The notes under the pieces: generated by a model
Told to the model about the DNA's origin: nothing
Databases searched by the model: none
Seen by the model: the letters and a program-made list of their open reading frames with translations, nothing else
Position numbers and translations under genes: made by a program
Assembly: GCF_036014115.1 (NCBI RefSeq)
Contig: NZ_CP107913.1
Location: forward strand, 1,116,001 to 1,180,000
Source: Streptomyces sp. NBC_00448
GTDB lineage: Bacteria > Actinomycetota > Actinomycetes > Streptomycetales > Streptomycetaceae
Length of the DNA: 64,000 nt
Direction: 5' to 3'
Part shown: one piece after another, positions 43,401 to 52,617 of the stretch
How positions within the stretch are numbered: the stretch's first letter is position 1
Layout: the number at the start of each line of letters is the position of its first letter

Positions 43401-44528
43401 GTGAGCATGGGGTACGCGCAGCGGCCTGAACGTGTCGCGGTCATCGGAGTGGGCATTCTCGGCGCCTGCGTGGGCTGGAACCTGTCGCGGCACGGGGCCG
43501 AGGTGGTCTTCATCGACGCGGGCCGGCCGGGCGAAGGGGTCACCGACTGGTCCTTCTCGTGGGTCAACGCCAGCAACAAGACGGCGCGCAGGTCCTACTT
43601 CGACCTGAACGTCGCGGGCATGGCGGAATACCGTCAGCTCGCCGGGACCATCGGGCCGGGCCCATGGTGGCACCCCAGCGGTCACCTGCGCTGGGCGGAC
43701 GATCCCGCGGCGGAGGCGAAACTCCTGGAAACCGCCGAACTGCTGGCCGGTTGGGACTACCAGGTCGAGGTGTGCGCGGGAGCCGAGGTGCGCCGCCGCC
43801 TCGAACCTGCGCTCACGGTGCCCGGCAAGACTCCGGTCCTGTTCTGCCCCGACGAAGCGTGGGTACACGGACGGCGTCTCGTCGGCCGCCTGGTCGGCCA
43901 GGCCGTCGAGTCGGGGGCCGAATGCCGGGCCGGCGCCGCGGTCGGTGACATCGGCATCGGCACCGACGGGAGCGTCCGGACGGTGACCCTGTCGGATGGG
44001 AGCCGTCTCGATGTCGACGTCGTCGTGAACGCGGCGGGCCCCCACGCCTCCCAGGTCGCCGAGCTCGTCGCACGGCAGTTGCCGATGCGCCGGGAACCCG
44101 GCGTCGTCACGCGGATCGACTGCGCACAGGTCCCCCCGGTCCACCGGGCCATGCACGCACCCCACATCGAGATCCGTCCCGACGGAGATACGTCGGTGGT
44201 CCTCCACAGCCGCGAGATCGACGCGCTCATCGACACCGGCGAAGACCCGGCGGAACTCGCACGGCTGCTCCACGAATCGGCGCGGCAGGTCGTTCCGGAA
44301 CTCGGCAACTCCCGTGTCGCGCAGACGCGGGTGGCCCACCGGCCCATCCCGGCCGACGGGTTCCCCTCGGTGGGAGCGGTGCCTTCGGTGCCCGGCTACT
44401 ACGAGGCCGTCTCCCACAGCGGCATCACGCTCGGGCCGGTGATCGGCAGGCTGCTCGCTGCGGAGATCCTCAGCGGGAAGAGGGACGGGATGCTCGCGGA
44501 CTTCCGCCCGGAGCGGTTCTCCCGGTGA
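43401..44528 (+). CDS. FAD-dependent oxidoreductase (DAO family)
   Basis: A 375-residue flavoenzyme oxidising an amine or amino acid. The Rossmann motif VAVIGVGILGACVGWNLSR is at about residues 12-30, with Asp in FIDAGRPG near 39-44; NAAGPHASQVAELV and the C-terminal PVIGRLLAAEILSG close the FAD domain. GTG 43401 is used; ATG 43407 is a close alternative with GGGAGGGG upstream. The gene stands alone, 172 bp after the MFS gene and convergent with the cupin gene. No covalent flavin motif or signal is seen. Confidence 0.87.
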   Translation: MSMGYAQRPERVAVIGVGILGACVGWNLSRHGAEVVFIDAGRPGEGVTDWSFSWVNASNKTARRSYFDLNVAGMAEYRQLAGTIGPGPWWHPSGHLRWADDPAAEAKLLETAELLAGWDYQVEVCAGAEVRRRLEPALTVPGKTPVLFCPDEAWVHGRRLVGRLVGQAVESGAECRAGAAVGDIGIGTDGSVRTVTLSDGSRLDVDVVVNAAGPHASQVAELVARQLPMRREPGVVTRIDCAQVPPVHRAMHAPHIEIRPDGDTSVVLHSREIDALIDTGEDPAELARLLHESARQVVPELGNSRVAQTRVAHRPIPADGFPSVGAVPSVPGYYEAVSHSGITLGPVIGRLLAAEILSGKRDGMLADFRPERFSR

Positions 44529-44592
44529 CAGCATCGCGCGGAACTCGTCGCAGCCGATCCGGCCGCGGAGCGACACGACGGCGCGGGCGCCG

Positions 44593-45039
44593 CTATCGCC
44601 GCCGCAGCAGCGTGAAGTCCGCGAAGTCGAAGCCGGGGGTGACCACGCAGCTGACCAGCACCTCGCGGTCGGTGGCCGGCTCGGCGCGCTGCCAGGAACC
44701 GGCGGGGGCCACGGCGTGGAAGCAGGGGTCGGCGCCGGACGCCGGGTCGGCGGTCAGCAGGTGCTCGGTGACGCCGTCGGGCGCGGGCCCGGGCTTGCTG
44801 GTGCGCAGCAGCAGCGGGCCGCCCTGCTGCCAGAACCACACCTCGTCCGAGTCGACCTTGTGCCACTCGTAGTGCTCGCCGGGCGTGAGGAGGTAGTGGA
44901 TCATGGTCGCGGAGGCGCGGGTGCCGGTGCCCGTGGGGTGCGCCAGGGGCACCGGCGAGGTGTAGATCCTGCGGTACCAGCCGCCCGCCGGGTGCGGGCT
45001 GAGGCCGAGCGTGCGGGCGAGTTCGGGTACATGTGTCAT
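44593..45039 (-). CDS. Cupin protein, DUF985
   Basis: A 148-residue single-domain cupin of the DUF985 (Cupin_5) family. Characteristic motifs are HPAGGWYRRIYTSP, MIHYLLTPGEHYEWHKVDSD with metal-binding-type His residues, EVWFWQQGGPLLL, and FDFADFTLLRR at the end. The ATG has GGAGG about ten bases upstream. The biochemical role is not established; it may be a sugar-isomerase-like protein. Confidence 0.88.
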   Translation of the reverse strand: MTHVPELARTLGLSPHPAGGWYRRIYTSPVPLAHPTGTGTRASATMIHYLLTPGEHYEWHKVDSDEVWFWQQGGPLLLRTSKPGPAPDGVTEHLLTADPASGADPCFHAVAPAGSWQRAEPATDREVLVSCVVTPGFDFADFTLLRRR

Positions 45040-45244
45040 CGTTCGTCGGCCTCCGTCGGAAACGTCGGGCCCGCCCCATTGTGCGGTACGCGCACGCTCC
45101 CGCCCGCGTGCCCGGCCCGGCGCGCGGAAGCCGCGTGGGACGATCGGGGGACGCGGCCCCGCCACCGGCCATCTCCACCGGACCCGTCCACCGGACCGCC
45201 GCCCCGGGGCCGGCCGCCCCGATCCGCGAAGGAGACCCCCGCCC

Positions 45245-45742
45245 GTGCGCCTGCTGCTCACCACCGACACGCACGTGCCCAAGCGGGCCCGGGAGTTGCC
45301 GGCCGCGCTGCTCGCCGGGATCGACGCCGCCGACGTCGTCGTGCACGCGGGCGACTGGGTGGACGAGGCGACGCTCGACCTGCTGGAGGCCCGGGCGCGG
45401 CGGCTGGTCGCGGTGTACGGGAACAACGACGGCCCCGGGCTGCGGGCGCGGCTGCCGGAGGTGGCACGGGTACGGCTGGGTGGCGTGCGGTTCGCGGTGG
45501 TGCACGAGACGGGCCCGGCGCGCGGGCGGGAGGAGCGCTGCGCGGCGCTCTACGAGGACGCCGACGTGCTGGTCTTCGGGCACAGCCACATCCCGTGGGA
45601 CTCGGTGGCCGCGACCGGGCTGCGGCTGCTCAACCCGGGTTCGCCGACGGACCGGCGGCGCGAGCCGTACCGCACGTACATGACGGCGGAGGCGGACGGC
45701 GGGAAGCTCTCCGGCGTCACGCTGCACCGGCTGGAACCGTGA
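45245..45742 (+). CDS. YfcE-type metallophosphoesterase
   Basis: A 165-residue calcineurin-like phosphodiesterase. All metal-binding motifs are visible: DTHVP (Asp8, His10), GDWVD, GNNDG and GHSHIPW with its His residues. Short YfcE/MJ0936-like proteins hydrolyse phosphodiesters in vitro with Mn or Ni. GTG 45245 is placed after GAAGGAG. Divergent from the cupin gene and tail-to-tail with the FUSC gene. Confidence 0.9.
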   Translation: MRLLLTTDTHVPKRARELPAALLAGIDAADVVVHAGDWVDEATLDLLEARARRLVAVYGNNDGPGLRARLPEVARVRLGGVRFAVVHETGPARGREERCAALYEDADVLVFGHSHIPWDSVAATGLRLLNPGSPTDRRREPYRTYMTAEADGGKLSGVTLHRLEP

Positions 45743-45758
45743 GCGGCGGGGCAGCCGT

Positions 45759-48170
45759 TCAGCCCGCGGGCCGGGCCCGCGCCGTCGCACCGCCCGCACC
45801 GCCCGTGCCGCCTGCCGCGCGCCGGCTCGTGCCGTCGTCCTCCATCGGCGCCCGCAGCGGCCGGGCCAGCGCGGTGATGCCCTCGTCGAGGCGTTGCAGG
45901 TGGCGCAGCACGCGGTAGGTGACGGTGCCGGAGCGCAGGTTGCTGCTCCCGGAACCCTCCAGCATGGACGCGATACTCGGCCCGGTCCGCACCGCGGGCC
46001 CTCTGCGGGCCTCCGCGCGCCGGTCGGTGTCCCCCTCGGGCGGCGCGGCGACCGTGGCGCCCGACACCGCGACCGCCACCGCCCTCTCCTTCGTCGACTC
46101 CTGCGCCTCGACGTGGCTGATGAGCGCGTCGATGTTGTGGGCGATGCGCGGACCGACCGCGGCGAGCCGGGGGTCGGCGGCCACGCTCCGGCTGTAGGGC
46201 ACGAGTTCGGCGGTGGCCGCCAGGGAACGGGCGTGGTATGCGCAGGTCTCCAGCAGGGCGACGAGGTAGCGGGCGGTGCGGCGGCGGACCCGCAGCGGGG
46301 TGATGGGGTAGGTGAGCGGGCTGGTGGAGCGGCGCAGGGCATCCAGGGCGGTGTCGAGGTCGCGGGACATGTCGACGAGGTCGACGGCCGGGCCGCCGCC
46401 GAGCTGGTCCACCGCCGCCACGGACACGTCGCGCAACCGGGTCAGGACGGTGACGAGTTGGGCGTCGGTGTGCTCGTCGGTGCGGATCGGCAGGACCAGC
46501 ACGGCGGCGATCACCCCGCACGCGGCGCCGAGCGCGGTCTCCTCGATCCTCAGCAGCAGCACGGACAGGCTGTAGGTGTGCAGCAGGGTGTAGAGCAGCC
46601 CGAGCATGGCGGTGACGAAGAACGACATCAGCGTGTACGACACGGGCGCGGTGAAGAACATCGCGAAGATGAAGACCAGGACCAGCGCGAACGCGGTCCA
46701 GGTGTGGTGGCCGATCGCGCCGGCGAGCAGGACGCCGGCGACGACGCCGCAGACGGTGCCGATCAGCCGCCGGTAGCCCTTGACCAGGATCTCGGCGGTG
46801 GAGGAGGTGTTGAGGAACACCACCCAGCAGGTCAGTACGGCCCAGTACCAGCGCTGCGAGGACAGGAACTCGCCGCCGAGGACGGCCAGTGCGGAGCCGG
46901 TGGCGACCTGGAAGGCGGCGCGGGTGCTGGGGCGGTCCAGGCCGGTGCGCACACTGGGGGCGGAGTCGTCGGCCAGCGCCAGGTCCTCGGCGTCGAACTC
47001 CTCGCGGGAGCGTACGGTCTCGGGCGCGTCGTCGGAGTCGTCGCCGGGGCCGTCGAGGGCCATCCGCAGGCCGAGGACGGCGCGGGCGGTCTCGCCGATG
47101 CCGCGGAAGGCGTCCTGGATCGCGGGGGTGGCGCGGGGCAGGTTCGCGTCGTCGCGATAGGCGAGCAGGCGGTTGCGCAGGTGGGTGACGGCGGTGCCGC
47201 GGCCGTCCTCGGACAGGCGCGCGACGAGCAACTGGAGGGCGCGCATCTCCTTGCGCAGGGTGCGGACGGCCTCGTCCTCGTCGCTGAGCCGGCGCACCGG
47301 CGCGGGCAGCGGGGCGTTCGGCAGGTGCAGGGTGAGGGTGTCGGCGTGGCCGCTGCCGCGGGTGTTGAGCAGCAGGATGCCGAGCCGCTCGGCGGCGATC
47401 TCGGCGTCCACGACGCGGCGCTGGAGCTGGTTGGCGGTGGCCGGGTCGGAGGTGCCGTCCTCCAGCCTGGCCTGGATCATCAGGGCGCTCTCGTGCAGCC
47501 GTGCGGTGTCCTTGCGCAGGTCGGCGACGGCGCTGTCGAGGTGGTCGGCCGGGGACTCCAGCACCTCGCGCTGGGTGGCGACGAGTTGCACGGTGCGGGC
47601 CCGGAACGCCTGCCGCAGCCGGCGCATGGTCCGCTCGGGGGTCTCGGGCACGAACGCGAATCGGGTCAGCGCGCTGCACGCGAACGCGATGGTCAGGGTG
47701 AGGCAGAGGCCGGGCAGGTCGGAGGGGGTGGCGTGCACGAACAGCGAGACGAAGTACACCTGGAAGCTGATCATGCCGATCGCGGTGTAGCGGTCGCCGA
47801 AGCGGCGGACGTAGGCGCAGACGAAGATCAGCAGCACGAAGAAGATGTCGCCGACGACGACGTGCGGGTTGAGCAGGGAGCCCAGGGACACCGAGGCGAG
47901 CGCGGCCGGCAGCCCGAGCGCGAGGGTGACGGCCTGGTCGGGCACCCGCTTGTCGCGGATGGCGAACGTGGAGACCATCGCGGCCATCGCGCCGGCCACG
48001 AGCTGGGTCACCGGGGTGTCCATCACGGCGAGGACCAGCAGCGCCAGGCCGATCGAGCCGACCGTGCGTAGGCCGGCCATCAGCCGCAGCAGCCCGGGAT
48101 CGGAGGCCGAGTAGCGGTCCCACAGGTCCGTGAGCGCCCGTCGTGTGCCTCGTGTCCCTGCCATCGCCAC
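45759..48170 (-). CDS. FUSC-family (aromatic acid exporter-like) membrane protein
   Basis: An 803-residue inner-membrane protein. Two blocks of hydrophobic segments (about residues 30-185 and 405-560) are each followed by long soluble helical regions, the layout of FUSC/YccS/AaeB proteins linked to export of aromatic acids. The second block includes SSQRWYWAVLTCWVVFLNTS and YRRLIGTVCGVVAGVLL, the FUSC signature. The C-terminal 100 residues are low-complexity, Ala/Gly-rich. GTG 48170 is chosen; ATG 48164 is possible. It ends 16 bp after the convergent phosphoesterase stop. Confidence 0.87.
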   Translation of the reverse strand: MAMAGTRGTRRALTDLWDRYSASDPGLLRLMAGLRTVGSIGLALLVLAVMDTPVTQLVAGAMAAMVSTFAIRDKRVPDQAVTLALGLPAALASVSLGSLLNPHVVVGDIFFVLLIFVCAYVRRFGDRYTAIGMISFQVYFVSLFVHATPSDLPGLCLTLTIAFACSALTRFAFVPETPERTMRRLRQAFRARTVQLVATQREVLESPADHLDSAVADLRKDTARLHESALMIQARLEDGTSDPATANQLQRRVVDAEIAAERLGILLLNTRGSGHADTLTLHLPNAPLPAPVRRLSDEDEAVRTLRKEMRALQLLVARLSEDGRGTAVTHLRNRLLAYRDDANLPRATPAIQDAFRGIGETARAVLGLRMALDGPGDDSDDAPETVRSREEFDAEDLALADDSAPSVRTGLDRPSTRAAFQVATGSALAVLGGEFLSSQRWYWAVLTCWVVFLNTSSTAEILVKGYRRLIGTVCGVVAGVLLAGAIGHHTWTAFALVLVFIFAMFFTAPVSYTLMSFFVTAMLGLLYTLLHTYSLSVLLLRIEETALGAACGVIAAVLVLPIRTDEHTDAQLVTVLTRLRDVSVAAVDQLGGGPAVDLVDMSRDLDTALDALRRSTSPLTYPITPLRVRRRTARYLVALLETCAYHARSLAATAELVPYSRSVAADPRLAAVGPRIAHNIDALISHVEAQESTKERAVAVAVSGATVAAPPEGDTDRRAEARRGPAVRTGPSIASMLEGSGSSNLRSGTVTYRVLRHLQRLDEGITALARPLRAPMEDDGTSRRAAGGTGGAGGATARARPAG

Positions 48171-48261
48171 TGTCGTGTTCCCTCGGGTGTTCGATCACGC
48201 CCAGCATCCCACGCGCGGCGTCCGGACCCGCGTGCGGCACCCCGTGCCGTTGCCGTGCCTG

Positions 48262-49122
48262 CTACTTCGTGCCCAGCTCGCGGGTGAGCCCGACCGACTT
48301 GGAGAGGTAGACGGTGCCGGCCACGACCATGGCCACGCCGAGGAGTTCGGGAAGGAACCACCAGCCGGTGCGGATGTGTTCGGCGTAGACGGTCAGCCCC
48401 AGCACCAGGCTGAGGGTCGCGTCGCCGAGGGTCAGCGCGGGCTGCGAGACGGCGATGGACCCGGACTGGAGGGAGTTCTCCAGCAGGAAGACGGCCGCGA
48501 TCCCGCACAGCGCGAAGCCGTACGTCTGCCAGGCCGCGAGGAACGCGCCGAAGCCGTGTGCGGAGAAGGTGTTGGCGGCGGACTTCATCAGCGCGGCGGT
48601 CAGCGCGTTGGCCGCGGCGGCGGCAACGCCGAGCAGCGCGGCGCGGGCCGGGCCGGCCCGGCGGTGCCGGGCGAGGGCGACCGCGGCCACGGTGAAGCCG
48701 CCCACGCCGGCGACCGCCGGCACCCAGCGGGCGAGTGACGCCTGGTCGGTGCCGCCGTCGGGTGCGGCGCAGGCCAGCGCGATGGCCAGCCCGACCACCA
48801 TGCAGCCCACCGCGGTCCAGCCGCGGCCCGGCAGGGTGCGCTGGAGCACGGGCATGGCGATCAGCAGCGCGAAGGGCAGTTCGAGCACGAACACCGGCTG
48901 GGCCAGCGCGAGCGGGCCGGTGACCAGCGCGAGCGCCTGGAAGAGCGCGGCGAGGGCCACCCCGCAGATGCCCAGCAGCCACACCGACTGGTGCAGCATG
49001 TCCACCAGCAGCCGGAAGCGCATCGCGTCCTCGGCGGGCACCCGCCTCGCGGCCTTGCGTTGGAAGACGGTGCCGGCCGCGTTGCTGGCGGCACCGAGCA
49101 GCGCGAAGAGCACACACAGCAC
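48262..49122 (-). CDS. DMT/EamA-like transporter
   Basis: A 286-residue membrane protein with about nine to ten hydrophobic segments in two similar halves, beginning LLGAASNAAGTVFQRKAAR. It resembles actinobacterial DMT (EamA-like) proteins, which move small metabolites, though the substrate is unknown. GTG 49122 is used; because the preceding codons are CTG CTG and a GGGAGG lies 17 nt upstream, a start slightly further upstream is possible. It stands 91 bp upstream of the FUSC gene on the same strand. Confidence 0.8.
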   Translation of the reverse strand: MLCVLFALLGAASNAAGTVFQRKAARRVPAEDAMRFRLLVDMLHQSVWLLGICGVALAALFQALALVTGPLALAQPVFVLELPFALLIAMPVLQRTLPGRGWTAVGCMVVGLAIALACAAPDGGTDQASLARWVPAVAGVGGFTVAAVALARHRRAGPARAALLGVAAAAANALTAALMKSAANTFSAHGFGAFLAAWQTYGFALCGIAAVFLLENSLQSGSIAVSQPALTLGDATLSLVLGLTVYAEHIRTGWWFLPELLGVAMVVAGTVYLSKSVGLTRELGTK

Positions 49123-49338
49123 CAGCAGGGCGGACCTCCCGCAGCGTCCCTCACGGGTTCTCCGCGCGCGGGCGGATAACCGTATCGAAGCGGCGCCGAA
49201 GCGGCAGCGCCGAACCGGCAGACCATGCAGGACAGGACGTTACCCGCGGCGGCCCGTGCCGGGTGCCGCCGACATGCCGCAGGACAGGCCCGGGTCGACG
49301 GTCACGGCAGCGGATCACCGGTCACGGCAGCCGGTCGT

Positions 49339-49938
49339 CTATCGCGGTATCGGCGCCGCGGGGCTCGCCGGCAGTTCGATCCGCCAGTCGTTGCACGTGA
49401 TCGGGTTCCCCTTGGGGTACTCGAAGCCGACCTCGCCGAGCAGGGTGAAGCCCGCGCGGCGGCACACCGCGTTGGACGCCGGGTGGTCGACGGACGGGTA
49501 CGCGTGCAGGTGGCGGCGGGTGCCGGCGGCAGCCGCCCGCTCGACCACGGCCCTGGCCGCGGCGGCCGCGATGCCGTGGCCCTGGAACTCGGGGAACACG
49601 CCCCAGCCGGTCTCGTAGACCGGCTCCTCCTGCCAGACCCGCCCCCAGAACCCGATGGAGCCCACCACCTCCTCGGCCGGACCCGGACCAGCACTCGCGC
49701 CCACACCCTCGCCCGTGTTCGCCATGACCACGTACATCCGGCCGCCGTCACCGTCGAGCCGGAGGTAGCGCTCCTGGCGAGCGAGCAGCTGTGACTCGCT
49801 CTCCGGGCCACCGAGATGCTCGGTCATCTCCGCCGAGTTCGTGCGCCTCAGCACCCACAGGTCACCCTCCTCCCACTCCCTCAGCCGCACCGTCACCGGC
49901 GCCGCCGGCCGTCCATCCCCTGCCCGCACCTTGCCCAT
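49339..49938 (-). CDS. RimJ/RimL-type GNAT acetyltransferase
   Basis: A 199-residue acetyltransferase_3-type protein: VTVRLREWEEGDLWVLRRTN at the start, GWGVFPEFQGHGIAAAAARA (acetyl-CoA motif, about residues 112-131), then HAYPSVDHPASNAVCRRAGF, the N-x-x-S-x-x-V/L-x-x-K/R-x-G-F signature near 146-165. Such enzymes acetylate amino groups of ribosomal proteins, antibiotics or metabolites; the target here is unknown. It is not in an obvious operon. Confidence 0.87.
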   Translation of the reverse strand: MGKVRAGDGRPAAPVTVRLREWEEGDLWVLRRTNSAEMTEHLGGPESESQLLARQERYLRLDGDGGRMYVVMANTGEGVGASAGPGPAEEVVGSIGFWGRVWQEEPVYETGWGVFPEFQGHGIAAAAARAVVERAAAAGTRRHLHAYPSVDHPASNAVCRRAGFTLLGEVGFEYPKGNPITCNDWRIELPASPAAPIPR

Positions 49939-50016
49939 GTCCGGACCCTATGCCCGCCCACTGACAATGCCTCTGACCAGCAAGAACACCGGAGTGGTGG
50001 GCGCGCCCGGGTGGCG

Positions 50017-51018
50017 TCACCTCGGCAGCAGCGCGCCCTTGCGGCTGAGCAGGAACGCCTTGAACGCCGCGACCGGCGCGGTGTCGCGCTGCCCGTCCAG
50101 CCACGCCACGCCGATCTCGCGTACGGCGCGCTGCCCGATGAGGTCGAGTTCGGTGACGCCGGGGCGGGGCACCGCGGGGGGCGGCAGCAGCGCCACGCCG
50201 AGGCCGGCCGCGACCAGCCCGCGCAGCGTCTCCGCCTCCTCGCCCTCGAACGCGATCCGCGGCGCGAACCCGGCCTCGGCGCACAGCGCGTCGGTGATCC
50301 GGCGCAGCCCGTACCCCGCCTCCAGGGTGACGAACGGCTCGGCCGCCAAGTCCGTGAGGTGGACCCGGCGCCGGTGGCCGAGGCGGTGCCCGGCCGGCAC
50401 CACCAGCCGCAGCCGCTGCTGGTCCAACCGGCGGACGACCAGGCCGGGTTCGGCGGGCAGCGGCGAGGTCAGGCACAGGTCGAGGGCGCCGGCCCTGAGC
50501 CGTTCGAGCATGGCCTCGCCGTAGGTCTGCACGAGGTGGAAGCGGACCCGCGGGTGGTCGGCGCGGAAGGCGCGCAGCAGCGCGGGGACGGTCTCGGGGC
50601 CGAGGGTGTGCAGGAAGCCGAACGCGACCCGGCCGCTGCCGGGGTCGGCGTCCACCCTGACCTCGTCGGCGGAGCGCTCCACCTCCGCGAGCGCGCGTTC
50701 GGCGGCCTGCTGGAAGGTCAGGCCCGCGCGGGTCAGCCGCAGCGTGCGGCCCTGGCGGGCGAAGAGGGTCACCCCGAGGTCGGCCTCCAGGCGGGCGACG
50801 GCGCGGCTGAGGGTGGACTGCGGCATGCCGAGGTGGTCGGCGGCCCGGGTCATGTGGGCCTCGCGGGCGACGGCGGCGAACTGGGCGAGGCGCGGGGCGA
50901 GCCGTACGGCCCAGGCGCCAGGGGACAGTTCGGCGGGGGCGGGAGCGGGGGCGGGAGTGGAAGCCCCACCCGGCTCCGCCGCCGTGCGCGCGCCTTCTTC
51001 CTCGTCGTCGCCGCCCAC
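50017..51018 (-). CDS. LysR-family transcriptional regulator
   Basis: A 333-residue regulator with an unusually long N-terminal extension of about 45 residues (acidic, then Ala-Pro repeats PAPAPAPAEL) before the helix-turn-helix (LAQFAAVAREAHMTRAADHL to PQSTLSRAVARLEADLGV). The C-terminal half is the LysR substrate-binding domain. GTG 51018 has a strong GGAGGGGAG four to five bases upstream; the frame is open to 51249. Divergent from an MFS gene, with a CATGC-N7-GCATG site between them, so it is the likely regulator of that transporter. Confidence 0.9.
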   Translation of the reverse strand: MGGDDEEEGARTAAEPGGASTPAPAPAPAELSPGAWAVRLAPRLAQFAAVAREAHMTRAADHLGMPQSTLSRAVARLEADLGVTLFARQGRTLRLTRAGLTFQQAAERALAEVERSADEVRVDADPGSGRVAFGFLHTLGPETVPALLRAFRADHPRVRFHLVQTYGEAMLERLRAGALDLCLTSPLPAEPGLVVRRLDQQRLRLVVPAGHRLGHRRRVHLTDLAAEPFVTLEAGYGLRRITDALCAEAGFAPRIAFEGEEAETLRGLVAAGLGVALLPPPAVPRPGVTELDLIGQRAVREIGVAWLDGQRDTAPVAAFKAFLLSRKGALLPR

Positions 51019-51071
51019 GGAACTCCCCTCCGTACTGCACTGATGCTGTGACGGATCGATTCTGCCCCTTC

Positions 51072-51088
51072 CATGCATTGGACGCATG
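51072..51088. promoter_or_regulatory. Probable LysR binding site
   Basis: CATGC-ATTGGAC-GCATG, 5-nt perfect arms with 7-nt spacing, between lysR and the MFS gene and overlapping the -35 region of the MFS promoter. Size and position fit a LysR-type box. Confidence 0.55.
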
Positions 51089-51115
51089 CGAACCGGGGCC
51101 CCTAGCGTCGCTGTC

Positions 51116-52396
51116 ATGGACCCCGCAGATACGGGAGCGGCCGTACCCAGCGCGGGCCCGGCCGCTCGGCCCACCGGCGCCGGAGCGCCCGTGCACACGG
51201 CCCCGGCCGACTCGGCCGACTCGGCCGACGACCGGCTCCGCGCCGGCACCCCCGCCTACCGCCGCGCCAACCTCGCCCTGTTCGCGGCCGGCCTGGCCAC
51301 GTTCGCGCTGCTGTACTCCACCCAGGCGCTGCTGCCCGCGCTCTCCGCGGGGCTGCGGCTGTCCCCCGCCCAGGCGAGCCTGACCGTCTCGGCGAGCACC
51401 GGCGCCCTCGCGCTCACCTTGCTGCCGGCGAGCGCGCTCAGCGAGAAGTACGGGCGGACCCGGGTGATGACGGTGTCGGTGTTCACCGCGTCCCTGCTCG
51501 CCCTCGCGGTGCCCTTCGCGCCGAACCTCGCGGTGCTGGTCGCCCTGCGCGCCCTCCAGGGCGTCGCGCTCGCCGGGCTGCCCGCGACCGCGATGGCGTA
51601 CCTCGCCGAGGAGGTACACCCTTCCGCCGTGCCCTCCGCGATCGGCCTGTACGTCGCCGGGAACTCCATCGGCGGCATGAGCAGCCGGGTGGCCGGGGGC
51701 GCGCTCGCCCAGGCGTACGGGTGGCGTACGGCGCTGTTCGCGGTCGGCGCCACCGCGCTGGTCTGCGCCGTCGCCTTCCGCCTGCTCGCCCCGCCCGCAC
51801 GCCACTTCAGCCCCGGATCGATCTCCCCGGCCGCGCTGGGCCGCACGGTCACCGGTCACCTGCGCGACGCCCGGCTGCGCCGCCTGTACGCGGTGGGGAT
51901 GCTGTTCATGGCCGTGTTCGGGGCGGTGTACACGGTGCTGGGGTACCGGCTCACCGCTGCGCCCTACGGGCTGTCGCAGTCCGCGATCGGTGCGGTCTTC
52001 CTGGTCTACCTGGTCGGGACGGGTACGTCCGCCGCGTCCGGGGCGCTCACCGCGCGGGTGGGGCGGCGCGGTGCCTTCGCGGTGGCGCTCGTGCTGTGCG
52101 GGGGCGGGCTGGCCGTGACGTGGGCGCGGCCGCTGTGGGCTGTGCTGGCCGGGCTCGTCCTCATCACCGGGGGGTTCTTCATCGGGCACGCGGTCGCGTC
52201 CGGCGCGGTGAGCCGTACGGCCCTGGCCGGGCGGGCGCAGGCGTCGGCGCTCTACCTCACGGCGTACTACATCGGGAACAGTCTCGGGGGGACGCTCGGG
52301 GCTTCCGCGTACCACCTCTCCGGGTGGACCGCGACCACGCTTCTCGCGTTCCTCGCGCTGCTCCTCGCCGCGCCGGCGGCTCTACGGCGCCCCTGA
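51116..52396 (+). CDS. MFS transporter, YnfM-like
   Basis: A 426-residue major facilitator. After a 50-residue low-complexity N-terminus (repeated SAD), twelve hydrophobic segments follow. ANLALFAAGLATFALLYSTQ, LPALSAGLRLSPAQASLTVS and LPASALSEKYGRTRVM resemble the YnfM/YbcL-type arabinose-efflux-like family. ATG 51116 lies 7 nt after TAGCGT (51103-51108), a leaderless pattern; GTG/ATG further upstream is less likely. Divergent LysR control suggests inducible efflux of a small molecule. Confidence 0.88.
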   Translation: MDPADTGAAVPSAGPAARPTGAGAPVHTAPADSADSADDRLRAGTPAYRRANLALFAAGLATFALLYSTQALLPALSAGLRLSPAQASLTVSASTGALALTLLPASALSEKYGRTRVMTVSVFTASLLALAVPFAPNLAVLVALRALQGVALAGLPATAMAYLAEEVHPSAVPSAIGLYVAGNSIGGMSSRVAGGALAQAYGWRTALFAVGATALVCAVAFRLLAPPARHFSPGSISPAALGRTVTGHLRDARLRRLYAVGMLFMAVFGAVYTVLGYRLTAAPYGLSQSAIGAVFLVYLVGTGTSAASGALTARVGRRGAFAVALVLCGGGLAVTWARPLWAVLAGLVLITGGFFIGHAVASGAVSRTALAGRAQASALYLTAYYIGNSLGGTLGASAYHLSGWTATTLLAFLALLLAAPAALRRP

Positions 52397-52617
52397 CCCC
52401 CCGGGTTTCCCCGTCCCGGGACCACCCCTCGGTGGTGGGCTGGTCGCGCAGTCGCTCTCTCCCCTGTCGGCTGAGGCCTTCCGTGGCCGCGCGAATGGTA
52501 GGTTCGGGGGATGTTCTTCCTCTGTGCGTAGGGCGCTGGGTGCGCGCCGCCCGTCGGTGAGTTGACGGGTGAGGTGCGCGAGACGGCCCATGCCACTGCG
52601 TATTCCAGGGGATACCC